Below are positions 9,829 through 18,475 of a DNA stretch of 64,000 nt, piece after piece. Where the stretch lies: the NCBI RefSeq assembly GCF_036689865.1, contig NZ_JBAHUQ010000030.1:1-64000 (forward strand), in the 5' to 3' direction. Origin of the DNA: Magnetococcus sp. PR-3. Lineage in GTDB: Bacteria; Pseudomonadota; Magnetococcia; Magnetococcales; Magnetococcaceae. Below the pieces are notes generated by a model, which saw only the letters and a list, made by a program, of their open reading frames with translations, was not told where the DNA came from and made no database searches. Made by a program: the position numbers and the translations under genes. Each line of letters opens with the position of its first letter. Position 1 is the stretch's first letter.

Positions 9829-9848
9829 AAAATGGGCAGGCCCATTTT
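9829..9848. terminator. symmetric hairpin between divergent genes
   Basis: Stem AAAATGGG / CCCATTTT with loop CAGG, A-run on the left and T-run on the right, so it could terminate in either direction. Its place between two divergent start codons is odd for a terminator; it could instead be an operator. Confidence 0.4.
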
Positions 9849-10010
9849 AGAAGGGTGCTTTCCCAGGGGGGGGGTTATTGTTACTCTTAACAATAAGTTC
9901 TCTCTTGAAATGGATCCATGCCCCGCTTTTGGCTGTAGAGGATGTGGAAAAGGCTTGTAGCAAAAGCTGGCAAGGATCATCTGTTCATGTTTGGCTGATG
10001 GGTGTTTGCT

Positions 10011-10979
10011 ATGGCACAACCTTCTCGTATTCCTCTGATACCACTGGCTTTGGTGTTGATTGCACTGCTCATGGTGTTGCGTGCTGTGGTGCCCGATCAG
10101 CCCTCGGAGGTTCCCTACGTTCGGCAAGCGGCAGATGAAGTGTCTGAAAATCTGCAGCCAACGACTCTTATTTCCCCGCCGGCCCCATCATCTGAACGGA
10201 CACCTGAACCACCGGTGGCCAGTCAGCCACCGCCCAAAAGAGTGTTGACACAATCGGTACCGCTTACCTCATCTGAGCCTACAGCTTGTGATCAGCTGGC
10301 GGCATCACCAGAAGATCCTGACCGGGTAGCAACAGCGGTGTCAATCAAGGGACTTGATATTCCCGCAGCAGATCAAGCCTGTATGGATGCGGTGGCCCAA
10401 TATCCTAATGAGGGTCGGTTCTATTATCAATTAGGGCGCGTGGCAGAAGCCAAACAAGATTGGGGTGGGGCACGTAAAGCATATGTAAAGGCCAGCAGCA
10501 AAGGTTATCGTATGGGGACCTATCGCTTAGGCATGATCACCATTCGAGATCGATCAGACCGCCGTAACATTCGTAAAGGTTTGGGGCTGATCAAGGAGGC
10601 CGCAGTCGCTAAATTGCCTATTGCTCAGAACGCCATGGGGGTTTATCTGGCCAATGGTAAAATTGTGCGTCGAAACATGCGGGAAGCCTTAAGCTGGCTT
10701 AAACAGTCAGCCATGGGTGGCTACCCTCAAGGTATGCACAATCTCTCCCGTGCGTTGCTTTCACCAAGGTCGGGTAAAGCGCGTAGTACTCAGGAGGCTA
10801 TTACCTGGCTTAGGAAGGCTGCCGATCGGGGTGTGGCTGAAGCGCAATATGATCTGGGGGAGTATTACAGCAAAGGGCGCTATATGCCTAAAGATCCTAA
10901 AGAGGCAGAGCTGTGGTATAGCAAAGCGGCAGAGCAGGGCCACAAAGGTGCCCAAAAAAAACTGGCGGCTCAATTTTAA
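10011..10979 (+). CDS. membrane-anchored Sel1-like repeat protein
   Basis: About 322 residues. One hydrophobic segment near the N-terminus (IPLIPLALVLIALLMVL) is a signal anchor, followed by a Pro/Ser-rich linker and then Sel1-like TPR repeats from about residue 130 to the end. Each repeat carries GxYRLGxI, AxNAMGVYLANG or AQYDLGEYYSKG with PKDPKEAELWYSKAAEQGHKGAQ. Sel1 proteins act as protein-binding scaffolds, here probably in the periplasm. GTG 10002, three codons upstream, is an alternative start. Its partners are unknown. Confidence 0.85.
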   Translation: MAQPSRIPLIPLALVLIALLMVLRAVVPDQPSEVPYVRQAADEVSENLQPTTLISPPAPSSERTPEPPVASQPPPKRVLTQSVPLTSSEPTACDQLAASPEDPDRVATAVSIKGLDIPAADQACMDAVAQYPNEGRFYYQLGRVAEAKQDWGGARKAYVKASSKGYRMGTYRLGMITIRDRSDRRNIRKGLGLIKEAAVAKLPIAQNAMGVYLANGKIVRRNMREALSWLKQSAMGGYPQGMHNLSRALLSPRSGKARSTQEAITWLRKAADRGVAEAQYDLGEYYSKGRYMPKDPKEAELWYSKAAEQGHKGAQKKLAAQF

Positions 10980-11071
10980 GTCATTCTTAAAGGGCAGGGA
11001 ACCCGGCGGTAGAGAGGGTGTCTGAAAAGGGTATTCTGTTTATTCATCCTATGTGGGTAGAGGGGTTGTTC

Positions 11072-11698
11072 ATGTTGTTTATGCAAAAAAAAGTCACCAT
11101 GATCGCACCTGAAGATGCCATGCCAGGGCGTTCGCAGTCGATGCCGGTTTCACCGACACATTTGGTTTTAAAGACCCCCATGCAAGGCCCTTGGCCAGGT
11201 ATGTCCAAACTGGTGTTAGGTATGGGCTGCTTTTGGGGGGCAGAGCGGCGTTTTTGGCAGCAGGATGGGGTGCATATGACCGCTGTTGGATATGCTGCAG
11301 GCTTTACGCCTAACCCTACCTATGAAGAGGTCTGCGCCAATCAAACCGGGCATAATGAAGTGGTGCTGGTTGTCTATGACCCTAAAAAGATTTCCCTCGA
11401 ACATCTCCTGCATCAATTTTGGGAAGGGCATAACCCTACCCAAGGTATGCGCCAGGGTAACGATGCCGGTACACAGTATCGCTCTGGGCTTTATATGGAA
11501 GGCGACGCTGATCTGGCATTGGCGGAGCAAACCAAGGCTGCCTTTCAACAGCGTCTAAAGGCGGCTGGTCATGGTGAGATCACCACCGAGATCTTGCCTT
11601 TGCCAACTTTCTATTATGCTGAGGATTATCATCAGCAGTATTTGGCCAAAAATCCAGGTGGTTATTGTGGGTTGGGTGGCACGGGTGTTACCTTTTAG
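11072..11698 (+). CDS. msrA: peptide methionine sulfoxide reductase MsrA
   Basis: Reduces methionine-S-sulfoxide in proteins, a repair of oxidative damage. The catalytic Cys lies in [12 protein letters not shown], followed by [16 protein letters not shown], the family block [12 protein letters not shown] and QYRSGLYM. Resolving Cys is present in the GGYCGLGG tail. With ATG 11072 (MLFMQKK, preceded by GAGGGG) the protein has 208 residues, and its N-terminus lines up with the long E. coli-type MsrA (SPADALPGR equivalent is APEDAMPGR). The frame is open further upstream to 11018, but that extension is not family-like. Confidence 0.95.
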   Translation: MLFMQKKVTMIAPEDAMPGRSQSMPVSPTHLVLKTPMQGPWPGMSKLVLGMGCFWGAERRFWQQDGVHMTAVGYAAGFTPNPTYEEVCANQTGHNEVVLVVYDPKKISLEHLLHQFWEGHNPTQGMRQGNDAGTQYRSGLYMEGDADLALAEQTKAAFQQRLKAAGHGEITTEILPLPTFYYAEDYHQQYLAKNPGGYCGLGGTGVTF

Positions 11699-11711
11699 TC
11701 GTTGGTTTTTT

Positions 11712-11766
11712 AAGAGGGTTCCGGCGCACGGTTCCGCGAACGGAAGCCGTCTGCCGGACCTCTCTT
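11712..11766. repeat. large imperfect hairpin between convergent genes
   Basis: A 14-bp arm starting AAGAGGG and ending CCGGC (11712-11725) pairs with 11753-11766, with one wobble and one mismatch. An inner stem TTCCG-CGAA-CGGAA follows a GCACGG/CCGTCT pairing. No T-run follows on either strand, so it is not a classic terminator. It lies exactly between msrA and the convergent glycosyltransferase gene and overlaps the latter's stop codon. Confidence 0.6.
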
Positions 11767-12862
11767 ATGCTCTGCCGTTGTTGGTGGCTTTTTGGCAGGG
11801 GACCAAATTGTCTCTGAACTGTTGTGTCGCTTGAGATGTTGAGAAATCGGCTGCACGTTTTAAACAGAGTTTCGGGTCAATTTTTAACGCTGATTGCATG
11901 GCAAGCTTAAGATCATCATCCATAACACCTGCTCCAGAGTTTCCTATAATATAAGCTGGGGCCATATGGTTAAAAGCGGCAATGGGCGTACCGCTGGCAA
12001 GTGCCTCAATAAGAACTTTGCCAAATGTATCGGTGCGTGAAGGGAAGACAAAAACATCTGCCGCAGCGTAGTAGCGGGCTAAATCTTCACCACGTTTGAG
12101 CCCTGTAAAAAGAGTCTTTCCCCCAAGGCGTTTCAATCGCTCTTCATCGGGACCTTCCCCAACCAAAACCTTAAGCCCCTCAACATCTGCTTGTATAAAC
12201 GGGGCCAGATTTTTCTCTTTGGCCAGGCGGCCAACATAGAGATAAATAGGCTCTTTGATCGCTTGTAGAGCAGGGGGGTATTCTAATGGTTTTCTGGGCT
12301 TAAACCGCGCTGTGTCAACGCCCCGCATCCATAGTGCGATCTGTGTATTAAACTGTTTTTCTCGTAAAAGGTCTGCCATGGGTGGTGTTGTTGCCATCAT
12401 ACATGAAGCCCCATTATGAAAATGGCGTACTAAAGGGTAGACCCAGCTGGTGGGAATGAGCCCCCGACTACGGCGATGCACATACTCAGGCCACTGGGTG
12501 TGGTATGTGGTGGTAAAGGCGAGACTGTGCTTGCGACAGTAGCGGTAAGCGGCTAAACCGATTGGGCCTTCTGTGGCAATATGTATATGGTCGGGCTCAA
12601 ACTGTTCGATCAACTCTGCTGTAAGCCCTTGATCTCGAACGACCTCAACATGATCCCCTTTGATCGTAAACCATTTCTTTTTAAAACGTCGTGGGTGAAT
12701 GACCTCAAGCACGTCTCCCCATAGGCTTAATTGTGCGACCGTATCCTGATAGGTCAACGCCACACCATTGACTTGGGGTGGGTCCCAAGCATCAGTAGCG
12801 ATGAGAATACGTTTGCAGGATCGGATGGTTGGGCTGTTTTTTGTTGGATCGGTATGATGCAT
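11765..12862 (-). CDS. GT4-type glycosyltransferase
   Basis: A retaining GT-B fold glycosyltransferase, 365 residues. The N-domain has RILIATDAWDPPQVNGV, a glycine-poor acceptor loop typical of mannosyl- and sulfoquinovosyl-type GT4 enzymes, and TTYHTQWPEYV. The C-domain has PIYLYVGRLAKEKN, VLVGEGPDEERL and ADVFVFPSRTDTFGKVLIEALASG, where Asp and Glu occupy the nucleotide-sugar E-x7-E motif. The likely substrate class is a diacylglycerol or polyprenol glycoside, which is inference. It is last in a leftward row with the EEP and HAD genes (58 bases from the EEP gene). Confidence 0.85.
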   Translation of the reverse strand: MHHTDPTKNSPTIRSCKRILIATDAWDPPQVNGVALTYQDTVAQLSLWGDVLEVIHPRRFKKKWFTIKGDHVEVVRDQGLTAELIEQFEPDHIHIATEGPIGLAAYRYCRKHSLAFTTTYHTQWPEYVHRRSRGLIPTSWVYPLVRHFHNGASCMMATTPPMADLLREKQFNTQIALWMRGVDTARFKPRKPLEYPPALQAIKEPIYLYVGRLAKEKNLAPFIQADVEGLKVLVGEGPDEERLKRLGGKTLFTGLKRGEDLARYYAAADVFVFPSRTDTFGKVLIEALASGTPIAAFNHMAPAYIIGNSGAGVMDDDLKLAMQSALKIDPKLCLKRAADFSTSQATQQFRDNLVPCQKATNNGRA

Positions 12863-12920
12863 GGCAGTTTTTCGATGCTCTGTAAAAGGAGGGGGATAAA
12901 TGGCTAGTTGGTTTCATTTT

Positions 12921-13790
12921 TTATGAGCCCATAGTGATCACCGTGGTGCTTATGGCTGCATGGTCCGAGTTGAATGTTTTGGCCATCACATGGCCTTGAG
13001 GCTGTTTTGGGTGGTGGCCTCTGGCAAGTATATGGTCCACAGATCGTCGGTCCCACCAGGGTAAAAAGGTGGGTGAAGTGGGGCGGTTAATGCAGTCGGT
13101 GAACTGGGCTAAAATGGGTGCAGTGATCTGCAATTTATTTAAGGGCATATTAAAATCCCCCAATAAAACGATGGGTTGGTTGCTGGGGATAGATTTTAAA
13201 TTTTGCGCCAATACTTGCAGATGCTGTTGGTAGAGGCTGAGTTTTTCTGTGGTACAGAGGTGCACATAGAGATAGGTGATTCCACTCTCCAGTCCTCGGG
13301 CCATAACGGCACCTCCTCCGCCACCAATTTTTTTAGCCCAGGGAAAAGGGTGGGGGATGGCAATAGACTCTGTCGGTTCGCGGGTGGCGAACACCACACT
13401 TAAATGATCTTTAATGCCCTTGGCTTTATGGCCCAATGCGGTGTGAATGGTTTGAAAACCCATTGACCGTAACGCCTCTATATAAAGAGGCTGTTGGGAA
13501 CGGAGGACTTCACATAACCCCACAACATCTATGGGGTCCGTATGATGTAGCTGTTTTAACTGGGCAATGATGCGCTGTGGCGAAAGTTTTTTGTAGACAA
13601 TCTGACGGCGTTCTTCCAGGGAACGTTTGCGCCACTTAAAGGGCATTTGGATCCCTAAGAGCTCTTCTGTGAGGGCCTGTTGGGGACGTTTGTAGTGGAT
13701 GCCGTAGTGGATATGGATGTGCTGCCAAAAATGCCTGCCATCTCCCCCTGCCATGGTGTTGAGATGAAAGCAGTTCCGCTGATCAGTCAT
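12921..13790 (-). CDS. endonuclease/exonuclease/phosphatase (EEP) family protein
   Basis: 289 residues with the EEP metal-dependent phosphodiesterase fold. Motifs run in order: FHLNTMAGGDGRHFWQHIHI (Asn motif), DVVGLCEVLRS (metal-binding Glu), IVLLGDFNMPLN (Asp/Asn), SVDHILARG and SDHAAIST (catalytic Asp-His). Members cleave phosphodiesters or phosphates in nucleic acids, inositol or sphingolipids. With a glycosyltransferase and a sugar-phosphatase-like HAD protein as neighbours, a lipid or sugar phosphodiester is a reasonable guess. No signal peptide, so cytoplasmic. Confidence 0.85.
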   Translation of the reverse strand: MTDQRNCFHLNTMAGGDGRHFWQHIHIHYGIHYKRPQQALTEELLGIQMPFKWRKRSLEERRQIVYKKLSPQRIIAQLKQLHHTDPIDVVGLCEVLRSQQPLYIEALRSMGFQTIHTALGHKAKGIKDHLSVVFATREPTESIAIPHPFPWAKKIGGGGGAVMARGLESGITYLYVHLCTTEKLSLYQQHLQVLAQNLKSIPSNQPIVLLGDFNMPLNKLQITAPILAQFTDCINRPTSPTFLPWWDRRSVDHILARGHHPKQPQGHVMAKTFNSDHAAISTTVITMGS

Positions 13791-13928
13791 GGGATGCTCC
13801 CCCGCTTATGTTATTGATCGCGGGAGAGTATGGTGGAGCTGCAAGACCCTTGCATCACACCTGGGTAACAAAAGTGTATGCGACGGTGTCTTTTTGGCTT
13901 TGAGCGCCCAATAAGTGTGGGCTAAGCC

Positions 13929-14738
13929 CTATTCATTGTTTGATAAGGTAAAGAAAGTTTGAAAACCTTCAAGAATACCATCGGCATAATAGGCCTGTGC
14001 CATGTGTAAGCTTTGAAGGTGCCCCGCTTGTTGGGCAAGTTTACGGGCTTGGGCCTGGACCTGTTCTTCTGCGTTGCCAACCAGAACAGAGGGTACGCTA
14101 CTTGTGAGAACAGCCAGATCATTGCCTGAGTCACCGGCAAAGAAAGTGTGGTTGTCCTCAACCTGACACTGCTGTTGGAGCATCCGTACGGCTGCCAGCT
14201 TATCAATACCCGCTGGTAGGATATCCAGTAGCCTCTCTCCGGTCACATCATCCCGGCTCCAAACCTGTTCAATAGGCAAACCCTGCAGACGTTTTTCGAT
14301 CTCCTCAATCAACGGAGTCTTGTCCAGGTTGGGATCAGAGGTATAGCTCTGTTTAAAGCGACCTTGTCGATCCCCGGTTTGTGCCAATATGGGTAGGTCG
14401 GTTAATCGTTCTGGAATTTGCCGTCTAACATCGAGCGTCCAAGTGCTGGCCAGAACGGTATTCCAGCTCTGTAGTGGCTGCCACTCTGAGTGCTCAATGG
14501 TATAAATGGAGGTTCCAACATCAGCCACAGCATAATTGGGCATGGGCAGGTGGTAGCGTTTGATCGCCTCTTCAATACGGCTACGATCCCGACCAGAGAC
14601 ATAGGCCAGGGTGATGGATGGGTGGGCGGCAAGCGCAGAAAAACGTTGGCGAGCGCCATGCTGTTCCTGAACATCACCATTAGGTAGAAGCGTACGGTCC
14701 AGGTCGGTGCAAAGCAGATAAGTTGACTGTGTCGCCAT
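13929..14738 (-). CDS. HAD hydrolase, sucrose-phosphatase/Cof-like
   Basis: A 269-residue HAD phosphatase with a C2-type cap. Nucleophile motif is CTDLDRTLL (Asp12, Asp14), motif II is AYVSGRDRS and motif III is FFAGDSGNDLAVL. This pattern matches the sucrose-6-phosphate phosphatase / mannosyl-3-phosphoglycerate phosphatase branch, which dephosphorylates sugar phosphates made by GT4 synthases. Start ATG 14738 (MATQSTY) is preferred over 14756. First gene of the leftward HAD-EEP-GT4 row, so a two-step synthase/phosphatase route to a compatible solute or glycolipid precursor is possible. Confidence 0.85.
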   Translation of the reverse strand: MATQSTYLLCTDLDRTLLPNGDVQEQHGARQRFSALAAHPSITLAYVSGRDRSRIEEAIKRYHLPMPNYAVADVGTSIYTIEHSEWQPLQSWNTVLASTWTLDVRRQIPERLTDLPILAQTGDRQGRFKQSYTSDPNLDKTPLIEEIEKRLQGLPIEQVWSRDDVTGERLLDILPAGIDKLAAVRMLQQQCQVEDNHTFFAGDSGNDLAVLTSSVPSVLVGNAEEQVQAQARKLAQQAGHLQSLHMAQAYYADGILEGFQTFFTLSNNE

Positions 14739-14905
14739 GATAAACGGTCCATCCAAAAGTTAAAGGGGATCAAAAGTTGGGCTGGAACTCTTAAAAGTTG
14801 TACCATCTAATAGAGTATAGGTTCTACTGTCGATGCATGATCGTAAGTGGAAGTGTATGATTTTTAGTAGGTGTTTGTACCTAATAAATCTATGAAGGTG
14901 AAAAA

Positions 14906-15040
14906 ATGAAGTTGGACATGGAAACCATTATGTGGATTGCATGGGGATCTGCAGTGATCATACCCCTTAAAATCTATTGGCTTATACGCTTTTTTAAGAA
15001 AAAAATTGCAGAAGATCAAGCGGCACAACAAAAACCATGA
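14906..15040 (+). CDS. 44-residue single-span membrane protein
   Basis: ATG 14906 follows a clear ribosome-binding site (GAAGGTG, 5 bases). The product begins MKLDMETIMWIAWGSAV, has one hydrophobic helix (about residues 8-30) and a basic/Gln tail RFFKKKIAEDQAAQQKP. It is probably an inner-membrane microprotein with the basic end in the cytoplasm. Its function is unknown. The neighbour downstream is dgkA, also a small membrane protein. Confidence 0.65.
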   Translation: MKLDMETIMWIAWGSAVIIPLKIYWLIRFFKKKIAEDQAAQQKP

Positions 15041-15257
15041 AGAGTTTATGGCTCGTCGGTTAACCCTTTAAAAAGGCATGTCCAATATCTTTTATGTGAA
15101 CTCTTTGTCACGGCATACGGGTTTTTAATGAAGTCTCTTCATGGGTAGGTAATCCTGGGCTAATTTCATACTGGCCGGGCTGCGTAGAAAAATTCAGCGG
15201 TGACTAAACCGGCTATGCTGCCATGTTGACTACCATTTCATGGAAGGGCGTTGGGTC

Positions 15258-15629
15258 ATGAAACAGGCTGAAGAGAGTGGTTTTTTACACTTAATACGGG
15301 CATCTGGATACTCCTGGCAAGGCTTGCAAGCGGCATGGCATCATGAAATTGCTTTCCGTATGGAGGTGGTTTTTTGCTCTATGATGGTACCGGTGGGCAT
15401 GTTGCTTGGAGATGGGGCGGTTGAACGTGCTTTATTGATCGGCAGTCTGTTTATTGTGTTGATTACAGAGTTGTTAAACTCTGCCGTTGAGGCTGTTGTG
15501 GATCAGCAGGGGCTAGAATGGAATGCGTACGCCAAACGTGCCAAGGATTTAGGCTCTGCAGCTGTTTTTATGAGTGTGGGGTTGGGGGTGATGGTCTGGG
15601 GGATGATCTTCGCGGAAAAGTTAGGCTGA
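15258..15629 (+). CDS. dgkA: diacylglycerol kinase DgkA
   Basis: A 123-residue inner-membrane enzyme with three helices that phosphorylates diacylglycerol to phosphatidic acid, recycling lipid by-products. Visible family residues: AAWHHEIAFRMEV (first helix region) and the active-site block ITELLNSAVEAVVDQQG followed by AKRAKDLGSAAVFMS. ATG 15258 (MKQAEES) gives the usual length of about 122; the open frame begins six codons upstream at 15240. Its closeness to the GT4/EEP/HAD genes fits a lipid theme, but they are on opposite strands. Confidence 0.95.
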   Translation: MKQAEESGFLHLIRASGYSWQGLQAAWHHEIAFRMEVVFCSMMVPVGMLLGDGAVERALLIGSLFIVLITELLNSAVEAVVDQQGLEWNAYAKRAKDLGSAAVFMSVGLGVMVWGMIFAEKLG

Positions 15630-16083
15630 TGGGTATGGGGGTAACCTCTCCGTTAAGGGGGGCGCCATTTGTCTTCTGCTTTGTCCATAGAGGTATGCGT
15701 TACTGCCCTGTTTAACGGCATCTATTCTTATTGAGTGCCATTTTCTATTTCGAATGATAATCACGATACGAAACGGCTGTCGAAATGTAGACGCCGTTTT
15801 TCACTTTTTTCTGATATTCAGTGTGGTTTCTTCCTTGGAATGCGGTTTGAGCTTGCGTTATAAATAGAGACTGGCGGGGAAAGGTGCGATCATGCTGGTT
15901 TGGCGGCAAGGGTTGCACACACAGGCTGTGGAGGTAATCGCCATGGCCCACGATAACGATAAATAACCATGGCGATTCCAAGGTTATGATTCACCTTCCC
16001 CAAGCAGGTTGTCCGTTGGCAGACGGCATGGAAAAACCTGTATTACCATGATCCAAAGAAAAAAAGCAGACAGGGAGAAACAA
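15630..16083. other. intergenic region upstream of the MucR gene
   Basis: About 450 bases with no supported gene; a leftward 78-codon frame (15745-15981) starts only with TTG and looks like chance. The stretch contains an 11-bp perfect inverted repeat (15936-15946 and 15967-15977) before the MucR gene. Promoters for that gene are expected here. Confidence 0.45.
15936..15977. promoter_or_regulatory. inverted repeat upstream of the MucR-family gene
   Basis: AATCGCCATGG and CCATGGCGATT form a perfect 11-bp inverted repeat with a 20-base spacer. Each arm contains the palindrome CCATGG. The position about 107 bases before the regulator's start makes it a candidate operator, perhaps for autoregulation. 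This is inference. Confidence 0.4.
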
Positions 16084-16578
16084 ATGTCAAAGGATCTGAT
16101 TCAAACCACAGCCGGCATTATCGAGTCTTATGTCAGTAATAATCCCATTGAGGCCGAGCAGCTAACGGGTTTGATTGGTGAGGTTTTCAGTTCACTCGAA
16201 GAGCTTTCACAAAAAGGTAGTCTTACCGATATTGATGAAGCAACCGCTGAAGATCTGGACCGTTGGGTGGATGGGCTGAATAAGAAAGAGCCGCTGGGGT
16301 TGAGTAAGTTACAGCCAGCTGTACCTGTAGATCAGGCTGTACAGGAAGATAGTGTAACCTGTTTGATTTGTGGCAAGACCTGCAAGGCATTGAAAGGTCA
16401 CTTGACCCGTACCCATAAGTTGGATGTTTCCGACTATCGCGCGATGTTTGATCTCCCTAAAGATTTTCCCATGACAGCTCCTAACTACTCAGCACGACGC
16501 CGCGCGTTGGCTGAAGAGGTTGGTTTGAGCGAAAAACTGCAAGCCAGTCGCGAGCGCAAAAAAAAGAACAACAGCTAA
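16084..16578 (+). CDS. MucR/Ros family zinc-finger transcription regulator
   Basis: A 164-residue regulator. The C-terminal half carries the prokaryotic C2H2 zinc finger: CLICGKTCKALKGHLTRTH, then LDVSDYRAMFDLPKDFPMTAPNYSARR, the hallmark of MucR/Ros proteins. These control exopolysaccharide, motility and cell-cycle genes, mainly in Alphaproteobacteria, by binding AT-rich sites. The N-terminal helix (IIESYVSNNPIEAEQL) is the usual oligomerisation region. ATG 16084 follows AGGGAGAAACAA. A strong terminator (16609-16646) ends the transcript. The family helps place the host. Confidence 0.9.
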   Translation: MSKDLIQTTAGIIESYVSNNPIEAEQLTGLIGEVFSSLEELSQKGSLTDIDEATAEDLDRWVDGLNKKEPLGLSKLQPAVPVDQAVQEDSVTCLICGKTCKALKGHLTRTHKLDVSDYRAMFDLPKDFPMTAPNYSARRRALAEEVGLSEKLQASRERKKKNNS

Positions 16579-16608
16579 GCAAACAAAGCTGTTTTAAGTA
16601 AGCATAAA

Positions 16609-16646
16609 CGGGCTGAGACGGTGTATCGTCTCAGCCCGTTTTGTTT
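16609..16646 (+). terminator. strong intrinsic terminator after the MucR gene
   Basis: Perfect 12-bp stem CGGGCTGAGACG / CGTCTCAGCCCG with a 6-base loop, followed by TTTTGTTT. It overlaps the end of the convergent LysR gene (stop at 16631). Confidence 0.9.
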
Positions 16647-17560
16647 GCGTACTTTGGCCATGCCTTGATGGCATGGTGTGTTAGAAAGTCGATTAAGACC
16701 CGAATGCGTCGGGCTTTTTGACTGTTTTGCGGAAAATAGACACTGAGACCCGCACGGGTATTCCAGTACGGTTCCAGTACAGGGACTAAGCTGCCCTCTT
16801 GAAAGGCCGCGAGAACCCCAGGCTCTAACAGCCTTGCCATGCCAAGCCCCTGTTTGGCCATATCCACCATGACATCAGTATCATTCACAATGACAGCTTG
16901 GCGTATTTCAATACGTTTGGCTTGTCCCTCAATGACCAGTTCCAGTGGTGCCAGTTGGTTAGATGCAATATACCGGTAGTAAATTAAGTGGTGGTGATGG
17001 AGATCTGCCGGTTTTTGAGGGGTGCCGTGGCATTGTAAGTAGTGGGGGGCAGCAAAGAGGGCGTCGCGCATGGGTGGGGTTAGTGGCTTGGCAACCATGC
17101 CAGCTTCTACCCGATCTCCTAAACGTATGCCGACATCAATCCCTTCTTCGACAATATCGATGGTGGCATCAGAGACCGATAGCTCTACCTCAATATGGGG
17201 GTACCGCTGGCTGAACGTGGCAAAAATGGGTTTGAGTAAAAAGTTATAGGCAAAACGGGGTAAGGTGATGCGTAACTTACCCGCAGGTGTCTCACCCAAA
17301 TCATGCACGCTCTCCATCGCTGCGGTCAGCTCTTCAAGTGCAGGAGCTGTACGTAGACGTAACTGCTCCCCCGCTTCGGTTAAGCTGATCCTGCGGGTCG
17401 TGCGGATAAAGAGTGGTAACCCCATATGTTTTTCTAATGTTTTCAGGGCGTGGGAGACCGATGGTGGGGCCATGTGCAAGCGTCGCGCCGCCCCCCGTAT
17501 AGACCCTTCTTGTGTAATGGTATGAAAAACCTTGAGCTGTTGGTAGGTTGAGCCATTCAT
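16631..17560 (-). CDS. LysR-family transcription regulator
   Basis: 309 residues. The N-terminal winged helix is clear: FHTITQEGSIRGAARRLHMAPPSVSHALKTLEKHMGLPLFIRTTRRISLTEAGEQ spans residues about 10-65. A periplasmic-binding-like effector domain follows (LRITLPRFAYNFLLKPIFATF, VDVGIRLGDRVEAGMVAKPL). It most resembles the AaeR/DsdC-style group without a firm subfamily. It is divergent from the quinone-reductase-like gene (130-base gap), the usual LysR-target layout, so it probably controls that gene in response to an unknown small molecule. Confidence 0.9.
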   Translation of the reverse strand: MNGSTYQQLKVFHTITQEGSIRGAARRLHMAPPSVSHALKTLEKHMGLPLFIRTTRRISLTEAGEQLRLRTAPALEELTAAMESVHDLGETPAGKLRITLPRFAYNFLLKPIFATFSQRYPHIEVELSVSDATIDIVEEGIDVGIRLGDRVEAGMVAKPLTPPMRDALFAAPHYLQCHGTPQKPADLHHHHLIYYRYIASNQLAPLELVIEGQAKRIEIRQAVIVNDTDVMVDMAKQGLGMARLLEPGVLAAFQEGSLVPVLEPYWNTRAGLSVYFPQNSQKARRIRVLIDFLTHHAIKAWPKYANKTG

Positions 17561-17690
17561 GGCTGTTACTCCTGAAGATTGTTAGTTTCTATCTAACAGA
17601 TTGTGTGAAATATAGGGTCTACATACTAACAGTTTAAGCCGCTACCCTGGACATCAATTGTTCGATTCATGAGATGGGAGGGTTTTTATT

Positions 17691-18332
17691 ATGGCTCAAA
17701 CGCTAATTATTTCTGGTCATCCTGATCTTCAACAATCCTATGCGCATCGTATGATTCTTCAGGTGTTGGAATCTTCTGCTTTAGACCTGTGTGTTAAACG
17801 GTTAGATCAGCTCTACCCTGACTATCAAATTGATGTAGAAGCTGAGCAGAGTGCGTTATTGGCAGCGGATCGGGTTGTTTTACATTTTCCATCCTCGTGG
17901 TTTGCCATGCCTGCTCTGCTTAAAAAGTGGCTGGATGATGTGTTTGTTGAAGGTTTTGCTTACGGTGATCAGGGTGGAAAGATGCAAGGGAAGGCGCTGC
18001 TGCTTTCGATCACGATGGCGCAAAGAGACTGTCCTAAGGGGCCTCTGGCTCGAAAAGGGGCTTTTCTTAAGCCCTTGCTCTACCCATTGCAGCAGGTCGC
18101 AAAAAGGTCAGGCATGGTGTTTCCCCCTCCTGTGTTGAGTGATGGTATGCTCAGTAGCTCAGATACATGTTCTACGCAGCACAAGCTGGAACAGCATGCG
18201 AACCAACATGGCCAAAAGCTGCTGGGCCTAATCAAGGAACAGGGTAGGGCGACCGTGCAGGCCACGGCACAGGATGCCAGCACACGGGTCATGCCTGGGG
18301 TAAGTTGCCGGACGATGTGGACTCTTTTTTAA
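17691..18332 (+). CDS. NAD(P)H:quinone reductase-like flavoprotein
   Basis: 213 residues with a flavodoxin-like fold of the NQO/KefF/MdaB group. N-terminal LIISGHPDLQQSYAHRMIL is the FMN/FAD phosphate loop. ADRVVLHFPSSWFAMPALLKKWLDDVFVEGFAY is the family signature around the flavin and substrate site. GKMQGKALLLSITM follows. It likely transfers two electrons from NAD(P)H to quinones or related electrophiles. The last 40 residues are low-similarity and Thr/Ala-rich. Probably regulated by the divergent LysR gene. Confidence 0.85.
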   Translation: MAQTLIISGHPDLQQSYAHRMILQVLESSALDLCVKRLDQLYPDYQIDVEAEQSALLAADRVVLHFPSSWFAMPALLKKWLDDVFVEGFAYGDQGGKMQGKALLLSITMAQRDCPKGPLARKGAFLKPLLYPLQQVAKRSGMVFPPPVLSDGMLSSSDTCSTQHKLEQHANQHGQKLLGLIKEQGRATVQATAQDASTRVMPGVSCRTMWTLF

Positions 18333-18475
18333 AAGGTTGATGGCATACAAGGTACCCATGTATCTCTCGATACAGGCTGTTGATCGGCCGAGACCGGTTC
18401 ATAGACAGTTATGGGTCGGGGGTATATGGTGTGCGTGCTGGTCGTTGGGCTGAAGCCACCAAGTGGATATGTGAT

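Noticed and set aside
15745-15981. 78-codon leftward gene upstream of MucR
   Set aside because: It starts with TTG, has no convincing ribosome-binding site and overlaps an inverted repeat in a promoter region. Composition is not protein-like.
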